Positions 1-6,248 of a stretch of 12,905 nt of DNA are shown here, piece by piece. Position numbers and translations under genes: made by a program. Each line of letters begins with the position of its first letter. Within the stretch, counting starts at the first letter, position 1. Source of the stretch: CAYMLQ01 sp964390795 (lineage in GTDB: Bacteria > Verrucomicrobiota > Kiritimatiellia > RFP12 > UBA1067); the NCBI GenBank assembly GCA_964390795.1, contig CAYMLQ010000149.1:1-12905 (forward strand), in the 5' to 3' direction. The notes beneath the pieces were generated by a model. The model ran no database searches. It worked only from the letters and a program-made list of their open reading frames with translations, and was not told the DNA's origin.

Positions 1-888
1 GACGGCACGCCGGTTTTCCATCTCTCCAACGTGGTGGACGACATCGACATGGCGATCACGCACGTGATCCGCGGCGACGACCACGTGGAGAACACCTTCA
101 AGCACATCGAGCTGTTCAAGGCGATCGGCGCGCCGGTGCCGCTGTACGCGCACCTGCCGATGATCGTGAACAACCAGGGCAAGCCCTACTCCAAGCGCGA
201 CGGCGCGGCCTTTGTGGGCGAGTTCAAGGAGCAGGGGTATCTGTCCGAGGCGCTCTTCAACTTCCTGCTGCTGCTCGGCTGGGCGCCGGGCGACGACCGC
301 GAGGTGCTGACGCGCGAGGAGATGATCCAGCTCTTCACGCTCGAGCACTGCAAGTCCAGCCCAGCGCGCTTCGATGTCAAGAAGCTGGTGTGGATGAACG
401 GCGAGTACATCCGGCGGCAGCCGCGCGAGGTGTTCGCGGCCGAGTTCCTTTCGAGAGTGGAGGCGGCCGGCCTCACCACGGAGGGCGCCGATCTCGCGGG
501 TGTCATGGAGCAGATGCAGATCCGCACCAAGTTCTATTCCGAGATCCCGGCCTCGTGCGCCTACTTCTTTACGGACGCGTACGCCTTCGATCCGAAAGCG
601 GTCGAGAAGCGCCTGAAGGTCGATGGTGTTCCTGAGCTGCTGGACGAAGTGGCAGAGACATACGCGGCGATGCCGACCTTTGATTTGCAGACCGCGCATG
701 ACGTGCTGGCCGCGATGGGCGAGGCGCGTGGTACGGGGCTAGGCTCCATGGTGCATCCGGTGCGCGTGGCGGTTTCGGGCCTGACCGAAGGTCCCGGCCT
801 CTTCGAGATGCTGGTGCTACTCGGCCGCGACAAGGTCTGCGCGCGTCTGCGCGGGGTCGCGAAGAGGCTGCGTGACGGAACGCTGTAG
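1..888 (+). CDS. gltX: Glutamyl-tRNA synthetase, 3' part (5' end outside window)
   Basis: Class I aminoacyl-tRNA synthetase that charges tRNA with glutamate in the cytoplasm. The frame is open from base 1 and ends at TAG 886-888, leaving 295 visible residues; the N-terminal part with the HIGH-type ATP-binding motif is missing. Visible landmarks are VVDDIDMAITHVIRGDDH (about residues 11-28), typical of the end of the catalytic fold, and KPYSKRDG (61-68), which occupies the place of the KMSKS loop with S64, K65 and R66. These are followed by the helical anticodon-binding part, including ARFDVKKLVWMNGEYI, and a C-terminus containing GPGLFEML, as in bacterial GltX. A non-discriminating enzyme that also serves tRNA-Gln cannot be excluded from sequence alone. 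The next gene begins 9 bp after the stop. The identification rests on recognised family motifs. Confidence 0.95.
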   Translation, partial: DGTPVFHLSNVVDDIDMAITHVIRGDDHVENTFKHIELFKAIGAPVPLYAHLPMIVNNQGKPYSKRDGAAFVGEFKEQGYLSEALFNFLLLLGWAPGDDREVLTREEMIQLFTLEHCKSSPARFDVKKLVWMNGEYIRRQPREVFAAEFLSRVEAAGLTTEGADLAGVMEQMQIRTKFYSEIPASCAYFFTDAYAFDPKAVEKRLKVDGVPELLDEVAETYAAMPTFDLQTAHDVLAAMGEARGTGLGSMVHPVRVAVSGLTEGPGLFEMLVLLGRDKVCARLRGVAKRLRDGTL

Positions 889-897
889 GGATGGAAG

Positions 898-1116
898 ATG
901 AAGACAACGAACCTTAAGACCCCAGCAGCAATGGAAGACGTTTGGCGCTGGCGCGCCGAGTTGACTTCGCGGATTTCTGGCGAGTCTATCGAGCGGCAGT
1001 TGCGCGAGATCGTAAGGCTTGGCGACGAGGCTGCCGTGCGTTTCGGGTTGGATGGCGGCGTCACGCAGAAAACCAACCGCGTAGCTGAAGCATCGGTCGG
1101 TTATGGCGGCGATTGA
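898..1116 (+). CDS. Small protein of unknown function (72 aa)
   Basis: I do not recognise this protein. It is short, charged and probably helical, with a Trp/Arg-rich stretch MEDVWRWRAEL near residues 12-22 and Glu/Arg-rich helices after it. There is no signal peptide, membrane segment or Cys cluster. The start ATG 898 follows an AGGG at 887-890, a usable ribosome-binding site overlapping the gltX stop. The reading frame overlaps the upstream ATG option of the following hydrolase (1103) but ends 19 bp before that gene's preferred start at 1136. The compact size and the charged helix could fit an antitoxin-like or regulatory small protein, but no toxin partner is next to it, so this is only a guess. 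It could also be a chance frame in GC-rich DNA; placement between two tightly spaced genes argues mildly for a real gene. Confidence 0.5.
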   Translation: MKTTNLKTPAAMEDVWRWRAELTSRISGESIERQLREIVRLGDEAAVRFGLDGGVTQKTNRVAEASVGYGGD

Positions 1117-1135
1117 TCCATTTTGGAAACATGTC

Positions 1136-1930
1136 ATGAGCCGACTCTCGATTCTTGCTTGTGTCTCTTTGCTAAACGCAGATGCGGCGTTCGCCTCCGA
1201 GCCGGAGCGCCGCGAATGGACCGTGGACGGCCTCGTGCGCGAGGCGCTGGTGTGCGTGCCGCCGCAGGCCAAGACGAACGCGGTGCCTGTGGTTTTTGTG
1301 TTTCACGGGCATGGCGGAAATGTGCGCCACATGGCCCGCAGCTTTCCCTGTCACACGCTCTGGCCTGAGGCGCTGGTCGTGTATATGCAGGGCGTGCCCA
1401 CACCGGGACGGCTCACCGATCCGGAGGGCAAGAAGTCGGGCTGGCAAAACAGGTCGGGCGACCACGCCGACCGCGACCTCAAGTTCTTCGACGTCGTGCT
1501 GGAGACGCTCCGCACCGAATATCGTGTGGATGAGAAGCATCTCTTCGCATCCGGGCATTCCAATGGCGGCGGCTTCACGTATCTGCTGTGGGCGGCTCGG
1601 CCGTATGCCTTCGACGCCTTTGCGCCGTGCGCGGCGGTGTCCCTGCAGGTCGGACGGCTCACGCCCAAGCCCGTCCTGCATGTCGCGGGTGAAAAAGATA
1701 CGCTGGTCAAATTCGTCTGGCAGCAGAGAATTTTGGAGGCGGTGCGCAAGGTCAACCAATGCGGCGGCGAAGGCCTGCCGTGGGGCACGAACGCCACGTG
1801 CTACGCCTCCGGCGCGGGAGCGCCGGTCATCGCCCTGATTCATCCCGGAGGGCACGAGCTTCCGCCCGAAGCCGCGCCGTCCATTGTCCGTTTCTTCAAG
1901 GAGCGGAGCGTTCCGCCGGGCGTGAAGTAA
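1136..1930 (+). CDS. Secreted LpqC / PHB-depolymerase-type esterase
   Basis: Alpha/beta hydrolase of the family that includes LpqC, poly(3-hydroxybutyrate) depolymerases and feruloyl or acetyl-xylan esterases; it should cleave an ester outside the cytoplasm. The preferred start is ATG 1136, giving 264 aa. It has a short signal peptide whose hydrophobic stretch ends in ADAAFA, with likely cleavage before SEPERR, and GGAAA at 1125-1129 sits 6 bp upstream. The in-frame ATG 1103 would add 11 residues that spoil the leader and overlap the previous gene. The catalytic parts are all visible: oxyanion loop FHGHGGN (56-62), nucleophile motif GHSNG with Ser142, acid Asp188 in HVAGEKDTLV, and His240 in HPGGHELP. 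There are six or more Cys after the leader, so disulfides are possible. The substrate cannot be read from the sequence; the adjacent sugar-type regulator makes a plant-polymer ester plausible. The stop is 3 bp before the next ATG. Confidence 0.85.
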   Translation: MSRLSILACVSLLNADAAFASEPERREWTVDGLVREALVCVPPQAKTNAVPVVFVFHGHGGNVRHMARSFPCHTLWPEALVVYMQGVPTPGRLTDPEGKKSGWQNRSGDHADRDLKFFDVVLETLRTEYRVDEKHLFASGHSNGGGFTYLLWAARPYAFDAFAPCAAVSLQVGRLTPKPVLHVAGEKDTLVKFVWQQRILEAVRKVNQCGGEGLPWGTNATCYASGAGAPVIALIHPGGHELPPEAAPSIVRFFKERSVPPGVK

Positions 1931-1933
1931 GCG

Positions 1934-3115
1934 ATGTCGGAAAAGCAATACAAGGTTGCGGTATTTGTCGAGACGTCGCGCGGCTACGGGCGGGCGTTAT
2001 GCGAAGGCATCGCGGATTTCGCACAGGCCAACGGGCGCTGGACGTTCGAGGGCGGCGGCGAGTCGTGGGAAGAGGGGTTGCGCGAGATCGCGGGACGGGC
2101 GGACGGCGTGATCGCTCGCATTCCGAACGCCGACATGGCGCGGGCGCTGGCCCGGCTACGGATTCCGGTTGTGGATCTCTACCGCTGGCGGGACTACCCC
2201 GCGATTACTTCCGTGGACGCGGACCATGCGGCGATCGGCCGCATGGCAGCCGCGTGGTTCATCGAGCGCCGCTTCAAAAACTTTGCTTTTTGCGGGTACA
2301 CGGGCGCGCCGTTCTCGGACACGCGCGGGGCCGCGTTCAAAACAACGCTGGAGGTCGCCGGGCACGCGTGCTCCGTTTACAAGGAAGCGCCTTACGCATC
2401 GGATTATCTGGGTAAGATGATTCTCCAAGCCGAGAGTTACGGAGATCCTCCCGACCGCGACCGGATGGCAGCGTGGCTGGAGTCGCTTCCGCGCCCGACG
2501 GCGATCTTCTGCTGTCACGACATCCGCGCCTATCAGGTCGTTGCGCTGTGCAAGGAACAGGGGCTCAGCGTGCCTCGCGAGGTGGCGGTCATGGGGGTCG
2601 ATAACGACCGTATCCTGTGCGGGTTCTCCGATCCCATGCTGGCGAGCGTGGATCCGGACGCGCAGCGGATCGGCTGGACAGGCGCGCAACGGCTCTTCGA
2701 CCTGATGTCTGGAAAAAGTCAAGAGGTCGGACACGTGCTGGTGTCCCCCAAGCGGATTGTCGAACGCGCGTCGACGGAGACCGATCCGGTCGAGCCGCTG
2801 TGGCTCTCGGAAGCGCTCCGCTTCATCCGCAAGGAGATCCCGTCGGGCTTGAACGCGGAAGAGGTGATCCGTCATGTGGGCCTTTCCCACACGCAGGTCG
2901 AGAGGGTCTTTGTGAACGTATTGGGCAACACCGTGCATCAGGAGATTGCGCGGCTGCGCCTGCGCGAGGCCTGCCGCCTGCTGACGGAGACCGCGCATCC
3001 GGCCGCCGTGGTCAGCAAGCTCTCGGGCTTCACCTCGCCGCAATATTTCAGCCGCCTCTTCAGCCGACACTTCGACATGACGCCTGTCGAGTACCGGCGG
3101 CAAAATCGGGTTTAG
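1934..3115 (+). CDS. XylR-type transcriptional regulator (sugar-binding domain + AraC HTH)
   Basis: DNA-binding regulator built like Escherichia coli XylR (392 aa; this one is 393). Residues about 5-280 form a LacI/GalR-type periplasmic-binding fold that senses a small ligand, shown by ITSVDADHAAIGRMAA (91-106), GVDNDRILCGFSDPMLASVD (221-240) and the following PDAQRIG. Residues about 288-390 form an AraC domain with two helix-turn-helices; the second carries the family signature SGFTSPQYFSRLFSRHFDMTPVEYR (364-388). It is a cytoplasmic protein. The ligand is probably a sugar, but xylose specificity cannot be claimed. Regulators of this architecture are numerous in PVC genomes, usually beside the genes they control. 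It lies 3 bp after the esterase stop, with no strong ribosome-binding site, which suggests translational coupling and that the esterase may be part of its regulon. The gene ends 5 bp from the convergent cytochrome gene. Confidence 0.93.
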   Translation: MSEKQYKVAVFVETSRGYGRALCEGIADFAQANGRWTFEGGGESWEEGLREIAGRADGVIARIPNADMARALARLRIPVVDLYRWRDYPAITSVDADHAAIGRMAAAWFIERRFKNFAFCGYTGAPFSDTRGAAFKTTLEVAGHACSVYKEAPYASDYLGKMILQAESYGDPPDRDRMAAWLESLPRPTAIFCCHDIRAYQVVALCKEQGLSVPREVAVMGVDNDRILCGFSDPMLASVDPDAQRIGWTGAQRLFDLMSGKSQEVGHVLVSPKRIVERASTETDPVEPLWLSEALRFIRKEIPSGLNAEEVIRHVGLSHTQVERVFVNVLGNTVHQEIARLRLREACRLLTETAHPAAVVSKLSGFTSPQYFSRLFSRHFDMTPVEYRRQNRV

Positions 3116-3120
3116 CGTCC

Positions 3121-5706
3121 TTAGTGTACGAGTTGCACACGGTAAAACATGCTGGGGGCGTTCGTGCCGGCTGTGCCCACGAGCGGCAGATCCGCGCCTG
3201 TGCCGTAGACCGCATTGGTGAAGCCCTTCCAGTCGGGATTCGCAAGGTCGGCGGTGCGCTCAACCTGGTAGAAGTGATTCGCGACCGAGGGGAAGGCCAA
3301 CTGGAAGGTTTGTTCGGCTCTGGCCACGCTGAACGCGGTGATGCTCAGTGCGCTGGCAGGGTCGGTCGGATCCGTGTCGGACAAATATTCCTGCATGTTG
3401 GTCATGCCGTCAAGATCGTAGTCCAGATCGGGAGCGGCGTTCGGCGAGTTGGCGTTCATGAAATAGAGTAGCTGCCAGGAGTCGGGCAGTCCGTCGGCAT
3501 TGGTGTCGGCCGACGTGCCGTCCTGAATAACGGTCACGGGTTTCCCGGCGATCAACAGGTAGCCCACGCGCGAGGCGCCGTTGGTGTTGCGTTCGATGAC
3601 ATACTGAACCTCGCCGTTGCCGGAGCCGCCGTAGGAGAGGATGCTGAGCCAGAAGGTCTCGCTGGCGGCCCTCCACGGGCAACCGGGGCCGGTCGCCACT
3701 TGGACGGCGCCCACATGGCTCAGCTCGTCAAAAAATGCCAGGTTGGGGCTGAGCGTGTAGGCGCAAGGGCCGGTGTCGCTGACCGTGACCGTGACCGTGG
3801 CGAGGGCGGACTCCCGTGACCCGCTGTCGGAGCAGAAGGTGAAGGTCTCGGAGCCGATAAAGCCGGTGGCCGGGTAATAGGTGGCGGTGGTGCCGCTGAG
3901 GCCCACCATGCCTGTTGTCGGTTGCGAGACAATGCGCAGCAGGGAGGTGCTGGCTGTCAGCACGATCGCGACGGGCTGGTTGACCGCAGTGGACGCCGTT
4001 CGGCTGGCCGCAGTCGGGGCGGCGGGCGGGTTGCTCTGTCCGCTCTCTCCGTTGTGGCAATCGTAGCAGCCGATCCTGCGGCCGCGCCAGAAGGTCTGTG
4101 ATCCCGCGCGTCCACTGAGGGATTGGTTTTTAAAGGAGCGGGAAAGCACCGTGCCCCGGTAGGTTGTGCCATGGCAGGCTCGGCAATTGCCGGGGTTATC
4201 TCCGGGGCTCTTGTGTCCGTTCACCCAGCCCAGGCTGTGCATGCCGTGCGGCCCGCCCGTGGTGGTGCTGGGCGTAGAGCCGTGACAGGACGAGCACTCC
4301 GACATCTGGCCCACATGGCCCTGGTGCTGCATGCTGGCCACATTGTCGTTGAAGAAGGCTGAAGGGAACTCCGCATGGGTGGAGCCGTGGCAGGCGGAGC
4401 AGTAGAGCCCGCCGTGGCCCTTGGAGAAGCGGAAGAGCGAGTGGCCTGTGCCGGGCGTGTTGGGGTTGGTTGCGAAGCGCGTGTTGGCCGCCACTCTCAA
4501 CGCGCCGTTTGTGAGGGCGTTGTCGTAGCGGATCTGGCCGTTGTTGCTGAGCGCGTCGCCGGTGTGGCAGGCCTGGCAGTTGGGCTCGTCCAACCAGCCG
4601 GTACGATTCGTGGAAGCGATGCTGGCCATGGGTCCGTGACAGTCCTGACACTGAATGGCCAGTTGGCCGTCGGTGCCCACGGCGCGGCCCATGGCTCCAC
4701 GAAGGCAACGGGTCTCCGCGCCCGGATGGCAACTGTAGCAGGCTGTGCGGTTCAGCACGGTTCCGAGCGGCTGGCCGCTGGCGGGGTCGGTGACCCCGGC
4801 GTGAAAGCCGTGAACCGCCTCGGTGAGGGGCGGCACGCCAGGCTGGCCTGAACCGGGCACGGCCTCTGAGAGATGGCAGAGCGCGCAGAGCACGGGACGT
4901 CCGCTTTTGACGACCGAGGCGTAGAGGCCTTGCGTGTTGTAGCCCGCGCTGGCCAAGACGTTGGAGTAAGCCGCAGGCATGGTTTGGAAGCGGATCTGGT
5001 CGTGAAGCCGCAGGATGTTGAAACGGTAGTCTTTGGCGGGGATGGGGTTCCACTCCCAGTCCGGCTCGGGGCGGGCGGCGACGCCTGAGCCGGAGGCGTG
5101 GCAAAGGCGGCAGTTGATTTCAAGCGAGACCGGCAGCACGATGTCCGTCGAGGCGCTGGCGATGGTTCCGCCGCTGGTCACCACGTGCATCAGGGGATAG
5201 GGGTTGAACTGCAGCTCGTCGTCGTATGGGGTGATGGGAATACCCCAGGCGACAAACCAGTCAGAGCTGGCCTCATAGTTCATCGGCTTGAGCGGGTTGC
5301 CCGGGCCGGGCATGGAGGCGGCGGGCGAGGCCCCGAGCAGTTCCAGACCTTGGTCGGGGGCGAGCGAGGCGCCGAGCATCGGTAACACGTACTCCCAGAA
5401 ATTGCCTTTGCCGACCGACGTGGTGTTGATCGAATCGGTGGAGTCGAGCACCGCCTGGTAACGCACCTGAAAGTTACCCGTGCCCGCAACCCTGCGGGCG
5501 GTGCCGTTGGTGCCGGTCACGACCTGCCCGAGCACCGTGTTGTAGGGCGGCAGGATGGCCAAGACCGAGAAGTCGTCATCCATGCAATGCATGCCCAGAT
5601 TGTTCCACGCGAACACCTGCGAGGTTGACTGCGCGGACGCGGTCGAACAACAGAGGGATACTAGACAGAGTCCAAGTGCAACAGATCCGGTTGTCGAGTG
5701 CTTCAT
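3121..5706 (-). CDS. Nine-haem c-type cytochrome with Ig-like, BACON-like and TSP3-like modules
   Basis: Exported multihaem cytochrome, 861 aa, starting at ATG 5706. The leader (1-25) has a hydrophobic core and ends ASA-QS. Next comes a haem-free region with WNNLGMHCMDDDFSVLAILP (34-53), a motif I associate with multihaem cytochromes of Desulfuromonadota. Nine CxxCH haem-attachment sites follow, at Cys199, 274, 323, 353, 377, 436, 471, 508 and 547. Behind them lie a cadherin/Ig-like repeat (about 571-645, with YYPATGFIGSETFTF), a BACON-like domain (about 648-728), an Asp-rich TSP3-like segment (about 732-780, with DLDGMTNMQEYLS) and a C-terminal module ending in MFYRVQLVH. Electron transfer outside the cytoplasm is the natural role; the adhesion-type modules suggest surface display. 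The donor and acceptor are unknown. Upstream, GGAT about 6 bp from the ATG is only a weak ribosome-binding site. Confidence 0.9.
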   Translation of the reverse strand: MKHSTTGSVALGLCLVSLCCSTASAQSTSQVFAWNNLGMHCMDDDFSVLAILPPYNTVLGQVVTGTNGTARRVAGTGNFQVRYQAVLDSTDSINTTSVGKGNFWEYVLPMLGASLAPDQGLELLGASPAASMPGPGNPLKPMNYEASSDWFVAWGIPITPYDDELQFNPYPLMHVVTSGGTIASASTDIVLPVSLEINCRLCHASGSGVAARPEPDWEWNPIPAKDYRFNILRLHDQIRFQTMPAAYSNVLASAGYNTQGLYASVVKSGRPVLCALCHLSEAVPGSGQPGVPPLTEAVHGFHAGVTDPASGQPLGTVLNRTACYSCHPGAETRCLRGAMGRAVGTDGQLAIQCQDCHGPMASIASTNRTGWLDEPNCQACHTGDALSNNGQIRYDNALTNGALRVAANTRFATNPNTPGTGHSLFRFSKGHGGLYCSACHGSTHAEFPSAFFNDNVASMQHQGHVGQMSECSSCHGSTPSTTTGGPHGMHSLGWVNGHKSPGDNPGNCRACHGTTYRGTVLSRSFKNQSLSGRAGSQTFWRGRRIGCYDCHNGESGQSNPPAAPTAASRTASTAVNQPVAIVLTASTSLLRIVSQPTTGMVGLSGTTATYYPATGFIGSETFTFCSDSGSRESALATVTVTVSDTGPCAYTLSPNLAFFDELSHVGAVQVATGPGCPWRAASETFWLSILSYGGSGNGEVQYVIERNTNGASRVGYLLIAGKPVTVIQDGTSADTNADGLPDSWQLLYFMNANSPNAAPDLDYDLDGMTNMQEYLSDTDPTDPASALSITAFSVARAEQTFQLAFPSVANHFYQVERTADLANPDWKGFTNAVYGTGADLPLVGTAGTNAPSMFYRVQLVH

Positions 5707-5821
5707 GTCAGATCCGTTCGCATCCTACGCGGCGCAGACAGATGATCTTTGAATGGTGGAGGTGAGCGTGCTGAAGATCAATAGTGATCGTAGTCTATAA
5801 CGCAGTGCCGATTTGCGCAAT

Positions 5822-5835
5822 GGGGAATCTTCCCC
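5822..5835. repeat. Short palindrome GGGGAA-TC-TTCCCC
   Basis: Six-base arms separated by two bases form a near-perfect palindrome about 116 bp upstream of the cytochrome start, immediately upstream of the weak TTGCGC candidate -35 box. Symmetry of this size suits a dimeric regulator, so it may be an operator. It is also short enough to occur by chance in GC-rich DNA. Confidence 0.3.
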
Positions 5836-5970
5836 GTCAGCCGAGCGCCGAGCGGGAATGAACGATGGGGTAACTCGAACGCCGAAGGTATCGACGAGCC
5901 CGTCGCGTCGGCTGGTAGTGCGGGGTTCCCTTAACCCGCCGCCGGTTCCCGTGTCGACGCATTGCCCTGC

Positions 5971-5992
5971 GGACGCCTGCGGGGAGGCGTCC
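5971..5992. repeat. 8-bp stem hairpin GGACGCCT / AGGCGTCC
   Basis: Perfect 8-bp arms at 5971-5978 and 5985-5992 surround a six-base loop GCGGGG. There is no T-run on either side, so it is not a classical Rho-independent terminator. It resembles a REP-like dispersed hairpin, but only one copy is seen in this window. Confidence 0.5.
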
Positions 5993-6049
5993 CTACCTCG
6001 CTTCGCGCGTCCGTTGCGCGCGGGCTTATGTGGCTGTGTGTGGACAGTG

Positions 6050-6231
6050 TCCGACAAGGTAATCGGTTGGTGGCAGGGGATCGCGAAGCGGATGCGTGTT
6101 ATGCGCGAAAGCACGGGAGGGACGAGCGTCTGCTCGTCCGGGCAAGCAGACGCTTGCCCCTCCCCAAGCCGCACGTTCTCCAGAAACGCAACATCCTCGC
6201 ACCCCTGCCACCAACCGATTACTCCGACAAG
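6050..6231. mobile_element. MITE-like element with 21-bp terminal inverted repeats and 9-bp target duplication
   Basis: The arms at 6059-6079 and 6202-6222 are perfect 21-bp inverted repeats, the left one beginning GTAATCGGTTGG. They are flanked directly by an exact 9-bp direct repeat TCCGACAAG at 6050-6058 and 6223-6231, the expected footprint of transposase insertion. The element between the duplications is 164 bp and has no credible coding capacity, so it would depend on a transposase supplied elsewhere. Nine-base duplications are produced by, among others, IS1 and the IS10/IS50 type; the family cannot be named from this alone. The interior carries twin hairpins (6120-6159). It sits between the C25 peptidase stop and the cytochrome start, where it could change transcription of the cytochrome or act as a transcript-end structure for the peptidase. 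Confidence 0.8.
6120..6159. repeat. Twin back-to-back hairpins with complementary loops
   Basis: Hairpin 1 has arms 6120-6127 and 6132-6139 (GGACGAGC / GCTCGTCC) and loop GTCT. Hairpin 2 begins at the very next base, with arms 6140-6147 and 6152-6159 (GGGCAAGC / GCTTGCCC) and loop AGAC. The two loops are complementary, and the two 10-base cores AGCGTCTGCT (6125-6134) and AGCAGACGCT (6145-6154) are exact reverse complements. The unit can therefore fold as two hairpins or as one longer one. It lies inside the MITE-like element. Confidence 0.75.
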
Positions 6232-6248
6232 CCCGTGAGATGCGCCCT

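Larger units (their letters stand above)
5707..6049. other. Intergenic region upstream of the cytochrome, with small palindromes
   Basis: Non-coding stretch between the cytochrome start and the mobile element. No convincing gene is visible; open frames here are short and without family features. It must hold the cytochrome promoter on the minus strand. A weak candidate is TTGCGC at 5820-5815 with TATAGA at 5799-5794, only 15 bp apart, so it is not called separately. Two symmetrical elements are listed separately (5822-5835 and 5971-5992). A bulged hairpin also lies at 5919-5939, with GCGGG pairing to CCCGC. Confidence 0.5.

Noticed and set aside
1103..1135. Upstream start of the esterase at ATG 1103
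   Set aside because: It would overlap the preceding small gene and put a polar segment before an otherwise good signal peptide; ATG 1136 has GGAAA at suitable distance.
2156..3103. Minus-strand open frame (315 codons) opposite the XylR-like regulator
   Set aside because: Arg/Asp-rich translation with no recognisable features; the regulator on the plus strand is full length with complete domains.
4196..5104. Second minus-strand frame (302 codons) inside the cytochrome gene
   Set aside because: Arg/Pro/His-rich frame-shifted reading of the cytochrome; all nine CxxCH sites are in the other frame.
6050..6231. Possible CRISPR array
   Set aside because: The repeats are inverted rather than regularly spaced direct repeats, and no spacer series exists.
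5813..6238. Plus-strand open frame (141 codons) across the gap containing the mobile element
   Set aside because: It crosses hairpins, terminal repeats and the target duplication, has no ribosome-binding site or domain, and is unlikely to be a gene.
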